Notes: generated from the sequence alone by a model not told the origin. Numbered from the stretch's first letter, positions 25,801 to 33,554 are shown. The stretch: DNA of 38,269 bases from Mycobacterium sp. WUMAC-067 (GCF_020217485.1 NZ_JAEKMI010000042.1:1-38269), one strand, 5' to 3'. Program-made: numbers and translations.

Positions 25801-27210
25801 ATGGGGTCGCGTTGGGTCTTGCACCTGGACATGGACGCGTTCTTCGCTTCCGTCGAGCAGCTCACCCGGCCGACCCTGCGCGGTCGGCCGGTCCTGGTCG
25901 GCGGTTTGGGCGGCCGCGGCGTCGTGGCCGGCGCCAGCTACGAGGCCCGCGTGTTCGGCGCCCGGTCGGCCATGCCCATGCATCAGGCCCGACGGCTGGT
26001 CGGCGCCAGCGCGGTGGTGTTGCCGCCGCGCGGCGTGGTGTACGGGGTGGCCAGCCGGCGGGTCTTCGACACCATCCGCGCCGTGGTCCCCGTCGTCGAG
26101 CAACTCTCCTTCGACGAGGGATTCGGCGAACCCGCGCAGCTGGCCGGGGCGTCCGCCGAGGACGTCGAGGCGTTCTGCGAGGACCTGCGCCGACGGGTTC
26201 GTGACCAGACCGGGCTGATCGCCTCGGTCGGCGCGGGCTCGGGCAAGCAGATCGCCAAGATCGCCTCCGGCCTGGCCAAGCCCGACGGGATCCGCGTGGT
26301 CCGCCGCGACGAAGAACGGCCGCTGCTCGGCGGATTGCCGGTGCGCCGGCTGTGGGGGATCGGCCCGGTCGCCGAGGAGAAACTGCACCGCCTCGGCATC
26401 GAGACCATCGAGGAGCTGGCCGCGCTGACCGACGCCGAGGCGGCCAACATCCTGGGCGCCACGATCGGACCGGCGCTGCACCGGCTGGCCCTCGGCGTCG
26501 ACGACCGCCCGGTCGCCGAGCGCGCCGAAGCCAAACAGATCAGCTCCGAGTCGACCTTCGCCGTCGACCTGACCAGCCTGGAACAGCTGCGGGAGGCGAT
26601 CGAACCGATCGCCGAGCACGCCCATCACCGGCTGCTGCGCGACGGCCGCGGCGCGCGCACCGTCACGGTCAAGCTGAAGAAATCCGACATGAGCACGCTG
26701 ACCCGGTCCGCGACGCTGCCGTACGCCACCACCGAGGTCGCCGCGCTGGTCGGCGTGGCCCGGCGGCTGTTGCTCGATCCGCGCGAGATCGGGCCCATTC
26801 GCCTTCTCGGCGTGGGGTTTTCGGGGTTGAGCGACGTGCGCCAGGAGTCGCTGTTCCCCGATTTGGAACTGCCGCAGCCGCAACCGGATTCGTCTTCGGT
26901 CGAAACCGCGACCGAGGCGATGTTCACCAAGGGGTCCCCAACAGGAGAGGCGGACGGCTGGCGGGTGGGCGATGACGTCCTACACCGCGAGCTTGGGCAC
27001 GGGTGGGTGCAAGGCGCGGGCCACGGCGTGGTCACCGCCCGGTTCGAAACCCGCGCCTCCGGCCCGGGCCCGGCCCGGACGTTTCCCGCCGGCAGCGGCG
27101 AGCTGTCCCGCGCCAATCCGGTCGATTCGCTGGACTGGCCGGACTACGTCGGCGAGCTGCAGGCCGACGCCGTGTCAGCCCCACCGGCCGATGACGTCGG
27201 CGACGGGTAG
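25801..27210 (+). CDS. dinX: Y-family DNA polymerase IV
   Basis: This 469-residue translesion polymerase is the counterpart of M. tuberculosis Rv1537. Catalytic carboxylates are in LDMDAFFASVEQ (Asp10, Asp12) and SFDEG (Asp105, Glu106); YEARVFGARSAMP is the conserved fingers region. A helix-hairpin-helix thumb follows, then the little finger, then a sliding-clamp motif QESLF at residues 348-352. About 100 further residues form a C-terminal tail rich in Gly, Pro and Ser. ATG 25801 was preferred to an upstream TTG (25762) because family members begin just before HLDMDAFF. The 3' end overlaps convergent ansA by 36 bases. No LexA box was recognised. Confidence 0.93.
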   Translation: MGSRWVLHLDMDAFFASVEQLTRPTLRGRPVLVGGLGGRGVVAGASYEARVFGARSAMPMHQARRLVGASAVVLPPRGVVYGVASRRVFDTIRAVVPVVEQLSFDEGFGEPAQLAGASAEDVEAFCEDLRRRVRDQTGLIASVGAGSGKQIAKIASGLAKPDGIRVVRRDEERPLLGGLPVRRLWGIGPVAEEKLHRLGIETIEELAALTDAEAANILGATIGPALHRLALGVDDRPVAERAEAKQISSESTFAVDLTSLEQLREAIEPIAEHAHHRLLRDGRGARTVTVKLKKSDMSTLTRSATLPYATTEVAALVGVARRLLLDPREIGPIRLLGVGFSGLSDVRQESLFPDLELPQPQPDSSSVETATEAMFTKGSPTGEADGWRVGDDVLHRELGHGWVQGAGHGVVTARFETRASGPGPARTFPAGSGELSRANPVDSLDWPDYVGELQADAVSAPPADDVGDG

Positions 27211-28101
27211 GCCGGCGGCCAGCGCGGCGATCAGCAAAACGCGCGCCTGAGACGGCCGCAGACTGGGCACCATCACCGCCCCGGCCGCCGCCATGTCATG
27301 CCCGGGGCCGTAGCTCGCGCCGACCCGCCCGCCGGGGACCCGGGTGGACACCGCGACGACGATCCCGTCGCCGCAGTGCCGACGCACCGCGTCGACCACC
27401 GCGCGCCCGGCGTTACCCGAGCCCAACGCCTCGAGCACCACGCCCCGCGCCCCGGCAACCACGCACGCGTCGAGCGCCACCGCGTCGCCGCCCAGGTAGG
27501 CCGCGACGATGTCGACCCGCGGCGCCGAGCCCGCCCGCAGGTCGCCCACGTACGGCCGCGTCTTCGGCCCGGTGAGCGTCACGTCGCCGGCGACGGTGCC
27601 GAGGACCTGACCGGTGAACCCGCTCAGGTCCTCGGTGGCCACCTTGTACATGCCCAGCGGCTGCAGCACCCGGCCCGCAAAACACATCACCACGCCCAGG
27701 CCGCGGGCGGCGGGGCTGGCCGCCACGGCCAGGGCGTCACGCACGTTCGCCGGACCGTCCGCGTCGGGCGCGTCGGCGCTGCGCATCGCGCCGGTCAACA
27801 GGACCGGCGCGTCGCCGGCGTAGGTGAGCTCGAGCCACAGCGCGCTTTCCTCCATGGTGTCGGTGCCATGCAGGACCACCACCCCGTCGGCGCCGCCGTC
27901 GACCGCGGCCCTCACCGCGTCGCGGATCCGGTCCCAATCGGCCAGCGTCAGCTCCGAGCTGTCGACGGCCAGTAGGTCGACGACGTCGACGTCGAATCCG
28001 GACGTCAGGTGGGCCGCGCCGTAGGCCGGGCGATGCACCCCGTCGGCGCCGGTGGCGGTCGATATCGTGCCCCCGGTGGCGATCACGGTGAGGCGGGCCA
28101 T
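27175..28101 (-). CDS. ansA: L-asparaginase (type I/II family)
   Basis: This 308-residue cytoplasmic enzyme hydrolyses asparagine to aspartate and ammonia. The nucleophile Thr12 is in ATGGTIS, and the second Thr-Asp pair is HGTDTMEES (Thr80, Asp81). The stretch aligning by eye with the E. coli GRDVTKT segment reads GRVLQPLG, so the usual catalytic Lys is not obvious there. The open frame continues further upstream, but its extra N-terminus has no family match and would overlap lspA; start M at 28101 is followed at once by RLTVIATGG. A -10-like AATGAT lies six bases before the ATG on the minus strand, consistent with leaderless expression. It is convergent with dinX and divergent from lspA. 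Counterpart: Rv1538c. Confidence 0.92.
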   Translation of the reverse strand: MARLTVIATGGTISTATGADGVHRPAYGAAHLTSGFDVDVVDLLAVDSSELTLADWDRIRDAVRAAVDGGADGVVVLHGTDTMEESALWLELTYAGDAPVLLTGAMRSADAPDADGPANVRDALAVAASPAARGLGVVMCFAGRVLQPLGMYKVATEDLSGFTGQVLGTVAGDVTLTGPKTRPYVGDLRAGSAPRVDIVAAYLGGDAVALDACVVAGARGVVLEALGSGNAGRAVVDAVRRHCGDGIVVAVSTRVPGGRVGASYGPGHDMAAAGAVMVPSLRPSQARVLLIAALAAGLPVADVIGRWG

Positions 28102-28171
28102 GGTCGAATCATTGCGCATCGCCGCCGCGGACGTCGCTCGCCCGCGCGGAGCGGTAGGGGATGATGAGAGA
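28102..28171. promoter_or_regulatory. Divergent ansA-lspA promoter region
   Basis: The 70-base gap between two divergent genes must contain both promoters. On the minus strand AATGAT lies six bases before the ansA ATG; on the plus strand GATGAT (28160-28165) lies six bases before the lspA GTG. Both fit the loose NANNNT spacing of leaderless mycobacterial promoters. No -35 is clear. Confidence 0.35.
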
Positions 28172-28786
28172 GTGCCTGAAGAACCAACGGGATCGACTGA
28201 GCCGGTGACCTCGGCCGACAAGCCTGGGGACGCCGCGGCGACCGACCCGCAGCGGCCGCGTGAGCCTGCTCCAAGGCGACTGCGCCTGCTGCTGTCGGTC
28301 GCGGCGATCGTCCTGGCCCTCGACATCGTCACCAAGGTGCTCGCCGTCAAGCTGCTGCCTCCCGGCCAGCCGGTGCCGATCATCGGCGACACCGTGACCT
28401 GGACCCTGGTGCGCAATTCGGGCGCCGCGTTCTCGATGGCGACCGGTTACACGTGGATGCTGACCCTGATCGCGACGGGCGTGGTGGTCGGCATCTTCTG
28501 GATGGGCCGGCGGCTGGTGTCGCCCTGGTGGGCGGTGGGCCTGGGATTGATCCTCGGCGGCGCGATGGGCAACCTGGTCGACCGCTTCTTCCGCGCCCCC
28601 GGCCCGCTGCGCGGCCACGTCGTCGACTTCCTCTCGGTCGGTTGGTGGCCGGTGTTCAATGTCGCCGACCCCTCGGTGGTCGGCGGCGCCATCCTGCTGG
28701 TGGTGCTGTCGATCTTCGGCTTCGACTTCGACTCAGTCGGGCGGCGCAAGGCCGACGGGGACACCGGGGACAGCCCGGGTGAGTGA
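28172..28786 (+). CDS. lspA: Lipoprotein signal peptidase (prolipoprotein signal peptidase II)
   Basis: This 204-residue integral membrane aspartyl protease cleaves the signal peptide of diacylglyceryl-modified prolipoproteins. Catalytic Asp137 lies in GNLVDR and Asp166 in FNVADPS; the conserved VRNSGAAFS is at about 80-88. Four membrane segments are visible at about 38-56, 92-111, 119-137 and 168-186. The cytosolic N-terminal tail of about 35 residues is Pro/Glu-rich, as in the M. tuberculosis enzyme (Rv1539, about 202 residues). GTG 28172 was chosen because the longer frame from 28052 would run into divergent ansA. It overlaps the downstream gene by 8 bases. Confidence 0.94.
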   Translation: MPEEPTGSTEPVTSADKPGDAAATDPQRPREPAPRRLRLLLSVAAIVLALDIVTKVLAVKLLPPGQPVPIIGDTVTWTLVRNSGAAFSMATGYTWMLTLIATGVVVGIFWMGRRLVSPWWAVGLGLILGGAMGNLVDRFFRAPGPLRGHVVDFLSVGWWPVFNVADPSVVGGAILLVVLSIFGFDFDSVGRRKADGDTGDSPGE

Positions 28787-29705
28787 CCGCTCGATGCCGG
28801 TCCCGGAGGGACTGGCGGGCATGCGCGTCGACGCTGGGCTGGCCCGCCTGCTGGGACTCTCGCGCAGCGCGGCGGCGGCCCTGGCCGAAGACGGCGGCGT
28901 CGAACTGGACGGGGTGCAGGCCGGCAAGTCCGATCGGCTGACCGGCGGCGCGTGGCTGCAGGTGCGCCTGCCCGAGCCGCCGGCGCCGTTGCAGAACACG
29001 CCGGTCGACATCGAGGGCATGACGATCCTGTATTCCGACGACGACATCGTCGCGGTCGACAAACCGGCCGCGGTGGCCGCGCACGCCTCGGTGGGCTGGA
29101 GCGGGCCGACGGTGCTCGGCGGCCTGGCCGCCGCCGGATATCGGATCACCACCTCCGGTGTGCCCGAGCGGCAGGGCATCGTGCATCGGCTCGACGTCGG
29201 CACCTCCGGGGTGATGGTGGTGGCGCTGTCCGAGCGCGCCTACACGCTGCTCAAGCGGGCGTTCAAACAGCGCACCGTCGACAAGCGCTATCACGCGCTG
29301 GTGCAGGGACATCCGGATCCGTCCAGCGGCACCATCGACGCGCCGATCGGGCGCCACCGCGGCGGTGAGTGGAAGTTCGCGGTCACCAAGGACGGCCGGC
29401 ACAGCCTCACCCACTACGACACCGTGGAGGCCTTCGTCGCGGCCAGCCTGCTCGACGTGCACCTGGAAACCGGGCGCACCCACCAGATCCGGGTGCATTT
29501 CTCCGCGCTGCACCACCCGTGCTGCGGTGACCTGGTCTACGGTGCCGATCCCAAGCTCGCGAAAAGGCTTGGGCTGGAACGTCAATGGCTGCACGCCCGC
29601 TCGCTGTCGTTCGCCCACCCCGCCGACGGGCGGCGGATGGAGATCGTCAGCCCCTACCCGCCCGACCTGCAGCACGCGCTGGACGTGCTGCGCGACGAGG
29701 GCTGA
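28779..29705 (+). CDS. RluD-family RNA pseudouridine synthase (Rv1540-like)
   Basis: This 308-residue protein has an N-terminal S4 RNA-binding domain (about residues 10-75) followed by the RluA/RluD catalytic domain. The catalytic Asp139 lies in HRLDVGTSG, and GRTHQIRVH is the conserved late motif. The family isomerises specific uridines in 23S rRNA; the exact target here is unknown. The start is GTG 28779 inside the lspA end (GTGAGTGA overlap), which gives the same length as Rv1540 and implies translational coupling with lspA. Confidence 0.93.
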   Translation: MSDRSMPVPEGLAGMRVDAGLARLLGLSRSAAAALAEDGGVELDGVQAGKSDRLTGGAWLQVRLPEPPAPLQNTPVDIEGMTILYSDDDIVAVDKPAAVAAHASVGWSGPTVLGGLAAAGYRITTSGVPERQGIVHRLDVGTSGVMVVALSERAYTLLKRAFKQRTVDKRYHALVQGHPDPSSGTIDAPIGRHRGGEWKFAVTKDGRHSLTHYDTVEAFVAASLLDVHLETGRTHQIRVHFSALHHPCCGDLVYGADPKLAKRLGLERQWLHARSLSFAHPADGRRMEIVSPYPPDLQHALDVLRDEG

Positions 29706-29721
29706 CTCAGTCTGATGGTCG

Positions 29722-29759
29722 CGACCCGCTGCGCCCGGCTTCGCCGCGCTTGCGATCGC
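29722..29759 (+). repeat. GC-rich repeat family R, copy 1
   Basis: This 38-nt unit starts CGACCCGCTGCGCCCGGC and ends TTGCGATCGC. It matches the reverse complement of 33563-33600 at 35 of 38 positions. An internal GGC-TTC-GCC stem is present. It fills the gap between the convergent RluD-like and methyltransferase genes and abuts the methyltransferase stop codon, so it may act as a bidirectional terminator. Confidence 0.75.
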
Positions 29760-30518
29760 TCAGCTGGGCTTGCGGGCCTCGACGAGCAACCGCACTGAGT
29801 CGGTGACGAACGGCCCGCCGGATTCGATGCGCTCGTGCAGGGCGGCCAGCCGGTCGCGGTAGCGCTGCACGGTGAAGTCGGGCACCGTCCAGATCACCTT
29901 GCGCAGGAAGTAGACGACCGCGCCGATGTCGAAGAACTCGGCGCGCATCCGCTCCATGCGCAGATCGACGATCTGCAGCCCGGCGGCCTCGGCCCGCGCG
30001 CGCACGGCGTCCGGGTGAAACTCGGCCCATTTCTCCGGCTGCGGCCCGATGAAGTACTCGACCAGCTCGGCCATCGAGGCGGGGCCGATGTGCTGCGCGA
30101 AGTACGTGCCACCCGGGCGGAGCACCCGAAAGATCTCGGTCCACCAGATGGACGTCGGATGACGCGTGGTCACCAGGTCGAACGCGCCGTCGGCAAACGG
30201 CAGCGGCGGCTCATCGCGAGTCGCGACGACCACCACGCCCAGCGGATGCAGGCGTCGCGTGGCCAGGGCCGCATTGGGAGGCCACGTCTCGATGGCCGCC
30301 ATGGTGGGCGGGAACGGCGCGGCGCCGGCCAGCACCTCCCCGCCGCCGGTGTGAATGTCCAGCGCGGCCGACACGGTCGCGAGTCGTTGGCTCAGCAGGC
30401 GTTGGTAGCCCCACGACGGGCGTTCCTCGGTCGCCCGGCCGTCCAGCCACGAGAAATCCCAGCCGTCGACCGGGGCGGCGTCCGCCTCCGCGATCAGGTC
30501 GTCAAATGTGCGCCGCAT
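29760..30518 (-). CDS. Class I SAM-dependent methyltransferase
   Basis: This 252-residue protein has a class I Rossmann methyltransferase core. Motif I is LDIHTGGGE (about residues 54-62), with His where many relatives have Gly. A PLPFADGAFDLVTTRH stretch gives motifs II-III, and FRVLRPGGTYFAQHIG the post-III loop. Substrate is unknown; it resembles general small-molecule methyltransferases of the UbiE/type-11 kind. In M. tuberculosis the gene between Rv1540 and glbN is lprI, a lysozyme-inhibitor-like lipoprotein; here lprI is absent and this gene takes its place on the same strand. The ATG at 30518 lies 45 bases after the glbN stop, so the two minus-strand genes may be co-transcribed. Confidence 0.88.
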   Translation of the reverse strand: MRRTFDDLIAEADAAPVDGWDFSWLDGRATEERPSWGYQRLLSQRLATVSAALDIHTGGGEVLAGAAPFPPTMAAIETWPPNAALATRRLHPLGVVVVATRDEPPLPFADGAFDLVTTRHPTSIWWTEIFRVLRPGGTYFAQHIGPASMAELVEYFIGPQPEKWAEFHPDAVRARAEAAGLQIVDLRMERMRAEFFDIGAVVYFLRKVIWTVPDFTVQRYRDRLAALHERIESGGPFVTDSVRLLVEARKPS

Positions 30519-30563
30519 GTCAGCATGCTAGGCACCGTTCACGCCGTATGGCAGGTCCGCGGC

Positions 30564-30971
30564 TCAGACCGTCGCCTTGGCGTCGCCCGTGGCGATCTCG
30601 GGCGCCAACGGCGCGATCGCACCGAGGATCTCGGTCACCGTCTCGGGCGGCACCCCCGCGGCGGCCAGCGCATCGGCCAAATGCCCGGCCACCAAACCGA
30701 AGTGGTGCATGCTGATGCCGCGGCCCTGATGCACCTGCTTCATCGGTGCCCCGGTGTAGGGCTCCGGGCCGCCCAACGCGGCGGCGAAGAACTCGACCTG
30801 TTTGCCCTTGAGGCGGTTCATGTTCGTGCCGGTGAAGAACCCGCACAGTTCGTCATCGCCAAGCACCCGGACGTAGAAGTCGTCGACCACGACCTCGATC
30901 GCCTCGTGCCCGCCGATCCGCTCATAGATGGTGACCGGTCCGGCCTTGCGGAAGCGCGCCAGCATTTTCAT
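30564..30971 (-). CDS. glbN: Truncated haemoglobin HbN (group I)
   Basis: This 135-residue protein is very close to M. tuberculosis HbN (Rv1542c, 136 residues). Key residues are at the same numbers: distal Tyr33 (B10), Phe46 (CD1), Leu54 (E7), Gln58 (E11) and proximal haem-ligand His81 in QVHQGRG. The polar N-terminal pre-A segment (KMLARFRK) is retained. HbN binds O2 tightly and oxidises nitric oxide to nitrate, protecting respiration from NO. The ATG at 30971 has no good SD. It is divergent from the SDR operon, with about 180 bases between. Confidence 0.96.
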   Translation of the reverse strand: MKMLARFRKAGPVTIYERIGGHEAIEVVVDDFYVRVLGDDELCGFFTGTNMNRLKGKQVEFFAAALGGPEPYTGAPMKQVHQGRGISMHHFGLVAGHLADALAAAGVPPETVTEILGAIAPLAPEIATGDAKATV

Positions 30972-31099
30972 GAATCCGATTGGAGCATCCCGGCGTTGCC
31001 CGCCGGTTAGTGCGCGATCACGCCCGGATTGCTTTGTGTAACAAGCGGATTGCCCACCGATGACGTTGGTCGTGGGTAAACGGTGAGAGGGCGCTGCGC

Positions 31100-31109
31100 G
31101 TCACATGAC
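31100..31109. promoter_or_regulatory. Dyad GTCA-CA-TGAC upstream of the SDR operon
   Basis: A perfect 10-nt inverted repeat GTCACATGAC. A second dyad with inverted half-site order (TGACGCACGTCA) lies at 31156-31167. Possible operator pair; the binding protein is unknown. Confidence 0.3.
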
Positions 31110-31142
31110 CGCAATCCGCATCGTGGCGGGGGGCTGATGACC

Positions 31143-31148
31143 TAGGTT
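31143..31148 (+). promoter_or_regulatory. -10 box for leaderless uORF/SDR transcript
   Basis: TAGGTT matches TANNNT and lies exactly six bases before ATG 31155, so transcription would start on that ATG. No consensus -35 is evident. Confidence 0.5.
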
Positions 31149-31154
31149 GGCGGT

Positions 31155-31196
31155 ATGACGCACGTCACATCACTGTCCGGGAGCGAACGCCGATGA
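31155..31196 (+). CDS. Candidate 13-codon leaderless uORF
   Basis: The ORF reads MTHVTSLSGSERR and ends at TGA 31194-31196, overlapping the ATG (31193) of the SDR gene as ATGA. A -10 box is placed so that the transcript would begin at its ATG. The arrangement predicts that ribosomes loading on the leaderless uORF reinitiate on the SDR. The main gene also has a GGGAG about 10 bases upstream that could serve as an SD. Confidence 0.5.
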   Translation: MTHVTSLSGSERR

Positions 31197-32233
31197 ACCT
31201 TGGCGACTTGACGAACTTGGTGGAGAACTCGCTGGGGAGCCTGGTGGAAAAGCCGCTGGCGACGGTGTCTCACCTCGTCAACACCCCGAACTCGGCAGGC
31301 CGGTATCGGCCGTTCTATCTGAGGAACCTGCTCGACGCGGTGCAGGGCCGCACGCTCAAGGAAGCCGTCCGCGACAAGACCATCCTGATCACCGGGGGAT
31401 CGTCGGGCATCGGTGAGGCCGCCGCGAAGAAGATCGCCGAGGCCGGGGGGACCGTGGCGCTGGTCGCCCGCACCCGGGAAAACCTCGAGAAGGTCGCCGA
31501 CGACATCAGCGGCGCCGGCGGGACCGCCCACGTCTACCCCTGCGACCTGACCGACATGGATGCCATCGCAGCGATGGCCGATCAGGTGCTCGACGAGCTC
31601 GGCGGCGTCGACATTTTGATCAACAATGCGGGGCGGTCGATTCGCCGTTCGCTGGAGCTGTCCTACGACCGCATTCACGACTATCAGCGGACCATGCAGC
31701 TGAACTACCTCGGCGCGGTCCAGCTGATCCTCAAGTTCATCCCCGGGATGCGCGAGCGGGGGTATGGGCACATCGTCAACGTCTCCTCGGTGGGTGTGCA
31801 GACGCGGGCTCCCCGCTTCGGGGCCTACATCGCCAGCAAGGCCGCGCTGGACAGCCTGTGCGACTCGCTGCAGGCCGAGACCGTGAACGACGACGTCAAG
31901 TTCACCACCGTGCACATGGCGCTGGTGCGCACGCCGATGATCAGCCCGACCACGCTGTATGACAAGTTCCCGGCGCTGACGCCCGAGCAGGCGGCCGGCG
32001 TGATCGCCGACGCGATCGTGCACCGGCCCCGCCGGGCCAGCTCACCGTTCGGCCAGTTCGCCGCCGTCGCCGATGCCGTCAACCCGGCGGTGATGGACCG
32101 GGTGCGCAACCGGGCGTTCGCCATGTTCGGCGACTCCAGCGCCGCCAAGGGCGACGAATCGACCACCGACACAACGGAATTCGACCGACGAAGCGAGACG
32201 TTTGTGCGGGCGACCCGAGGGATACATTGGTGA
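31193..32233 (+). CDS. SDR family fatty acyl reductase-like protein (Rv1543-like)
   Basis: This 346-residue protein has an N-terminal extension of about 60 residues, then a classical SDR domain. The cofactor loop is TGGSSGIG (67-74), the NNAG motif follows, and the catalytic YIASK has Tyr212 and Lys216 preceded by NVSS. Length and order match M. tuberculosis Rv1543, annotated as a possible fatty acyl-CoA reductase. Such enzymes of the Acr family reduce long-chain acyl-CoA or acyl-ACP with NADPH; the exact substrate is not shown by sequence. It is followed after three bases by a second SDR gene, so the two form an operon. Translation may be coupled to an upstream 13-codon ORF. Confidence 0.9.
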   Translation: MNLGDLTNLVENSLGSLVEKPLATVSHLVNTPNSAGRYRPFYLRNLLDAVQGRTLKEAVRDKTILITGGSSGIGEAAAKKIAEAGGTVALVARTRENLEKVADDISGAGGTAHVYPCDLTDMDAIAAMADQVLDELGGVDILINNAGRSIRRSLELSYDRIHDYQRTMQLNYLGAVQLILKFIPGMRERGYGHIVNVSSVGVQTRAPRFGAYIASKAALDSLCDSLQAETVNDDVKFTTVHMALVRTPMISPTTLYDKFPALTPEQAAGVIADAIVHRPRRASSPFGQFAAVADAVNPAVMDRVRNRAFAMFGDSSAAKGDESTTDTTEFDRRSETFVRATRGIHW

Positions 32234-32236
32234 GAC

Positions 32237-33040
32237 ATGAGCCTTCCGAAACCTGATATCGATACCACCGTCGTCATCACCGGCGCCTCCTCGGGCATCG
32301 GCGCCGAACTGGCCCGCGGCCTGGCCCGCCGCGGCTTCCCGCTGCTGCTGGTGGCGCGGCGCCGCGAGCGCCTCGACGAGCTGGCCAACGAGGTCGGCCA
32401 GGAATATTCCGTGGCCGTCGAGGTGCTGCCGCTGGATCTCGGCGACGGCGAGGGCCGCGCGAAGTTGGCGGAACGGCTGCGCGGCGAGCCGATCGCCGGG
32501 CTGTGCAACAGCGCCGGCTTCGGCACCAGCGGGGTCTTCCACGAGTTGCCGGTGGAACGCGAGAGCGAAGAGGTCACCCTCAACGCGCTGGCGTTGATGG
32601 AACTCACCCACGCGGCCTTGCCCGGCATGGTCGCGCGCGGCGCCGGCGCGGTGATGAACATCGCGTCGATCGCGGGCTTTCAGCCGGTTCCCTACATGGC
32701 CGTCTATTCGGCCACCAAGGCCTTCGTGCAGACGTTCTCCGAAGCCATCCACGAGGAGCTGCACGGCACCGGGGTGTCGGTCACCTGCCTGTGCCCGGGC
32801 CCGGTGCCCACCGAATGGGCGGAGATCGCCAACGCCGAGCGGTTCAGCATTCCGCTCGCGCAGGTCTCGCCGCGCGACGTGGCCGAGGCGGCGATCGACG
32901 GCATGGTCTCCGGCAGGCGCACGGTGGTGCCCGGCGTGGTTCCCAAGGTGGTCAGCACGGGCGGCCGGTTCGTGCCGCGCAGCCTGCTGCTGCCGGGCAT
33001 CCGGATCGGCAACCGATTCCGCGGCGGTCCCAAGCACTGA
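32237..33040 (+). CDS. SDR family NAD(P)-dependent oxidoreductase (Rv1544-like)
   Basis: This 267-residue classical SDR, the same length as Rv1544, has TGASSGIG at 15-22, a CNSAG variant of the usual NNAG, MNIASIAG, and the catalytic YSATK (Tyr157, Lys161). M. tuberculosis Rv1544 is annotated as a possible ketoacyl reductase. Residues KVVSTGGRFVPRSLLLPG near the C-terminus form a basic, hydrophobic tail that could touch membrane. It starts three bases after the preceding SDR and probably works on the same lipid pathway. Confidence 0.9.
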   Translation: MSLPKPDIDTTVVITGASSGIGAELARGLARRGFPLLLVARRRERLDELANEVGQEYSVAVEVLPLDLGDGEGRAKLAERLRGEPIAGLCNSAGFGTSGVFHELPVERESEEVTLNALALMELTHAALPGMVARGAGAVMNIASIAGFQPVPYMAVYSATKAFVQTFSEAIHEELHGTGVSVTCLCPGPVPTEWAEIANAERFSIPLAQVSPRDVAEAAIDGMVSGRRTVVPGVVPKVVSTGGRFVPRSLLLPGIRIGNRFRGGPKH

Positions 33041-33110
33041 GCGGGTCGCCGGGTCGGGGCCCGTCTCGGCAACAACGAGCGAGACCGCAGTGACGGATGA
33101 GGCCGGGCGC

Positions 33111-33116
33111 TAGGCT
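33111..33116 (+). promoter_or_regulatory. -10 box of the SRPBCC gene
   Basis: TAGGCT lies exactly six bases before GTG 33123, as expected for a leaderless transcript. No SD is present. Confidence 0.5.
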
Positions 33117-33122
33117 CATTCG

Positions 33123-33554
33123 GTGGCTGCCGTGGAGATGACCGCCGACGTACCGATGAGCCCCCAGCAGATGTGGGACCAGGTGTCCGACCTGTCGGAC
33201 CTGGGCGACTGGCTGGTCATGCACGAGGGCTGGCGCAGCGAGCTGCCCGACGAGCTGGGCGAAGGCACCCAAGTCGTCGGCGTCGCCCGCGCCAAGGGCT
33301 TCCGCAACCGGGTGACCTGGACGGTGACCAAGTGGGACCCGCCGCACGAGGTCGCGATGTCGGGCTCCGGCAAAGGCGGCGCCAAATACGCCGTCTCGCT
33401 CACCGTGCGCCCCACCGGCGAGGGATCGACGCTGGGCCTGCGCCTGGAGCTGGGCGGTCGCCCGCTGTTCGGTCCGGTGGGCGCGGCGGCGGCACGCGCC
33501 GTCAAAGGCGACGTGCAGAAGTCGTTAAAAAACTTCGTCGAGTTGTACGGATAA
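33123..33554 (+). CDS. SRPBCC (START/polyketide cyclase-like) protein (Rv1546-like)
   Basis: This 143-residue protein is equal in length to M. tuberculosis Rv1546. It reads as a single SRPBCC helix-grip domain: MSPQQMWDQVSDLSDLGDW gives the first helices, several beta strands follow, and the closing long helix is AAARAVKGDVQKSLKNF. Such domains bind hydrophobic ligands; no catalytic residue can be assigned. The start is GTG 33123, supported by a -10 spaced for leaderless initiation. Repeat copy 2 begins 9 bases after its TAA. Confidence 0.88.
   Translation: MAAVEMTADVPMSPQQMWDQVSDLSDLGDWLVMHEGWRSELPDELGEGTQVVGVARAKGFRNRVTWTVTKWDPPHEVAMSGSGKGGAKYAVSLTVRPTGEGSTLGLRLELGGRPLFGPVGAAAARAVKGDVQKSLKNFVELYG

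Noticed and set aside
28052..28171. Upstream extension of lspA
   Set aside because: It would overlap the ansA N-terminus on the other strand; GTG 28172 gives the family length.
28102..28416. N-terminal extension of ansA
   Set aside because: It would overlap the divergent lspA coding region, and the extra residues are Ser/Arg/Gly-rich without family match.
33041..33122. Possible small gene like Rv1545 between the SDR and SRPBCC genes
   Set aside because: The 82-base gap contains no supported ORF, only a promoter.
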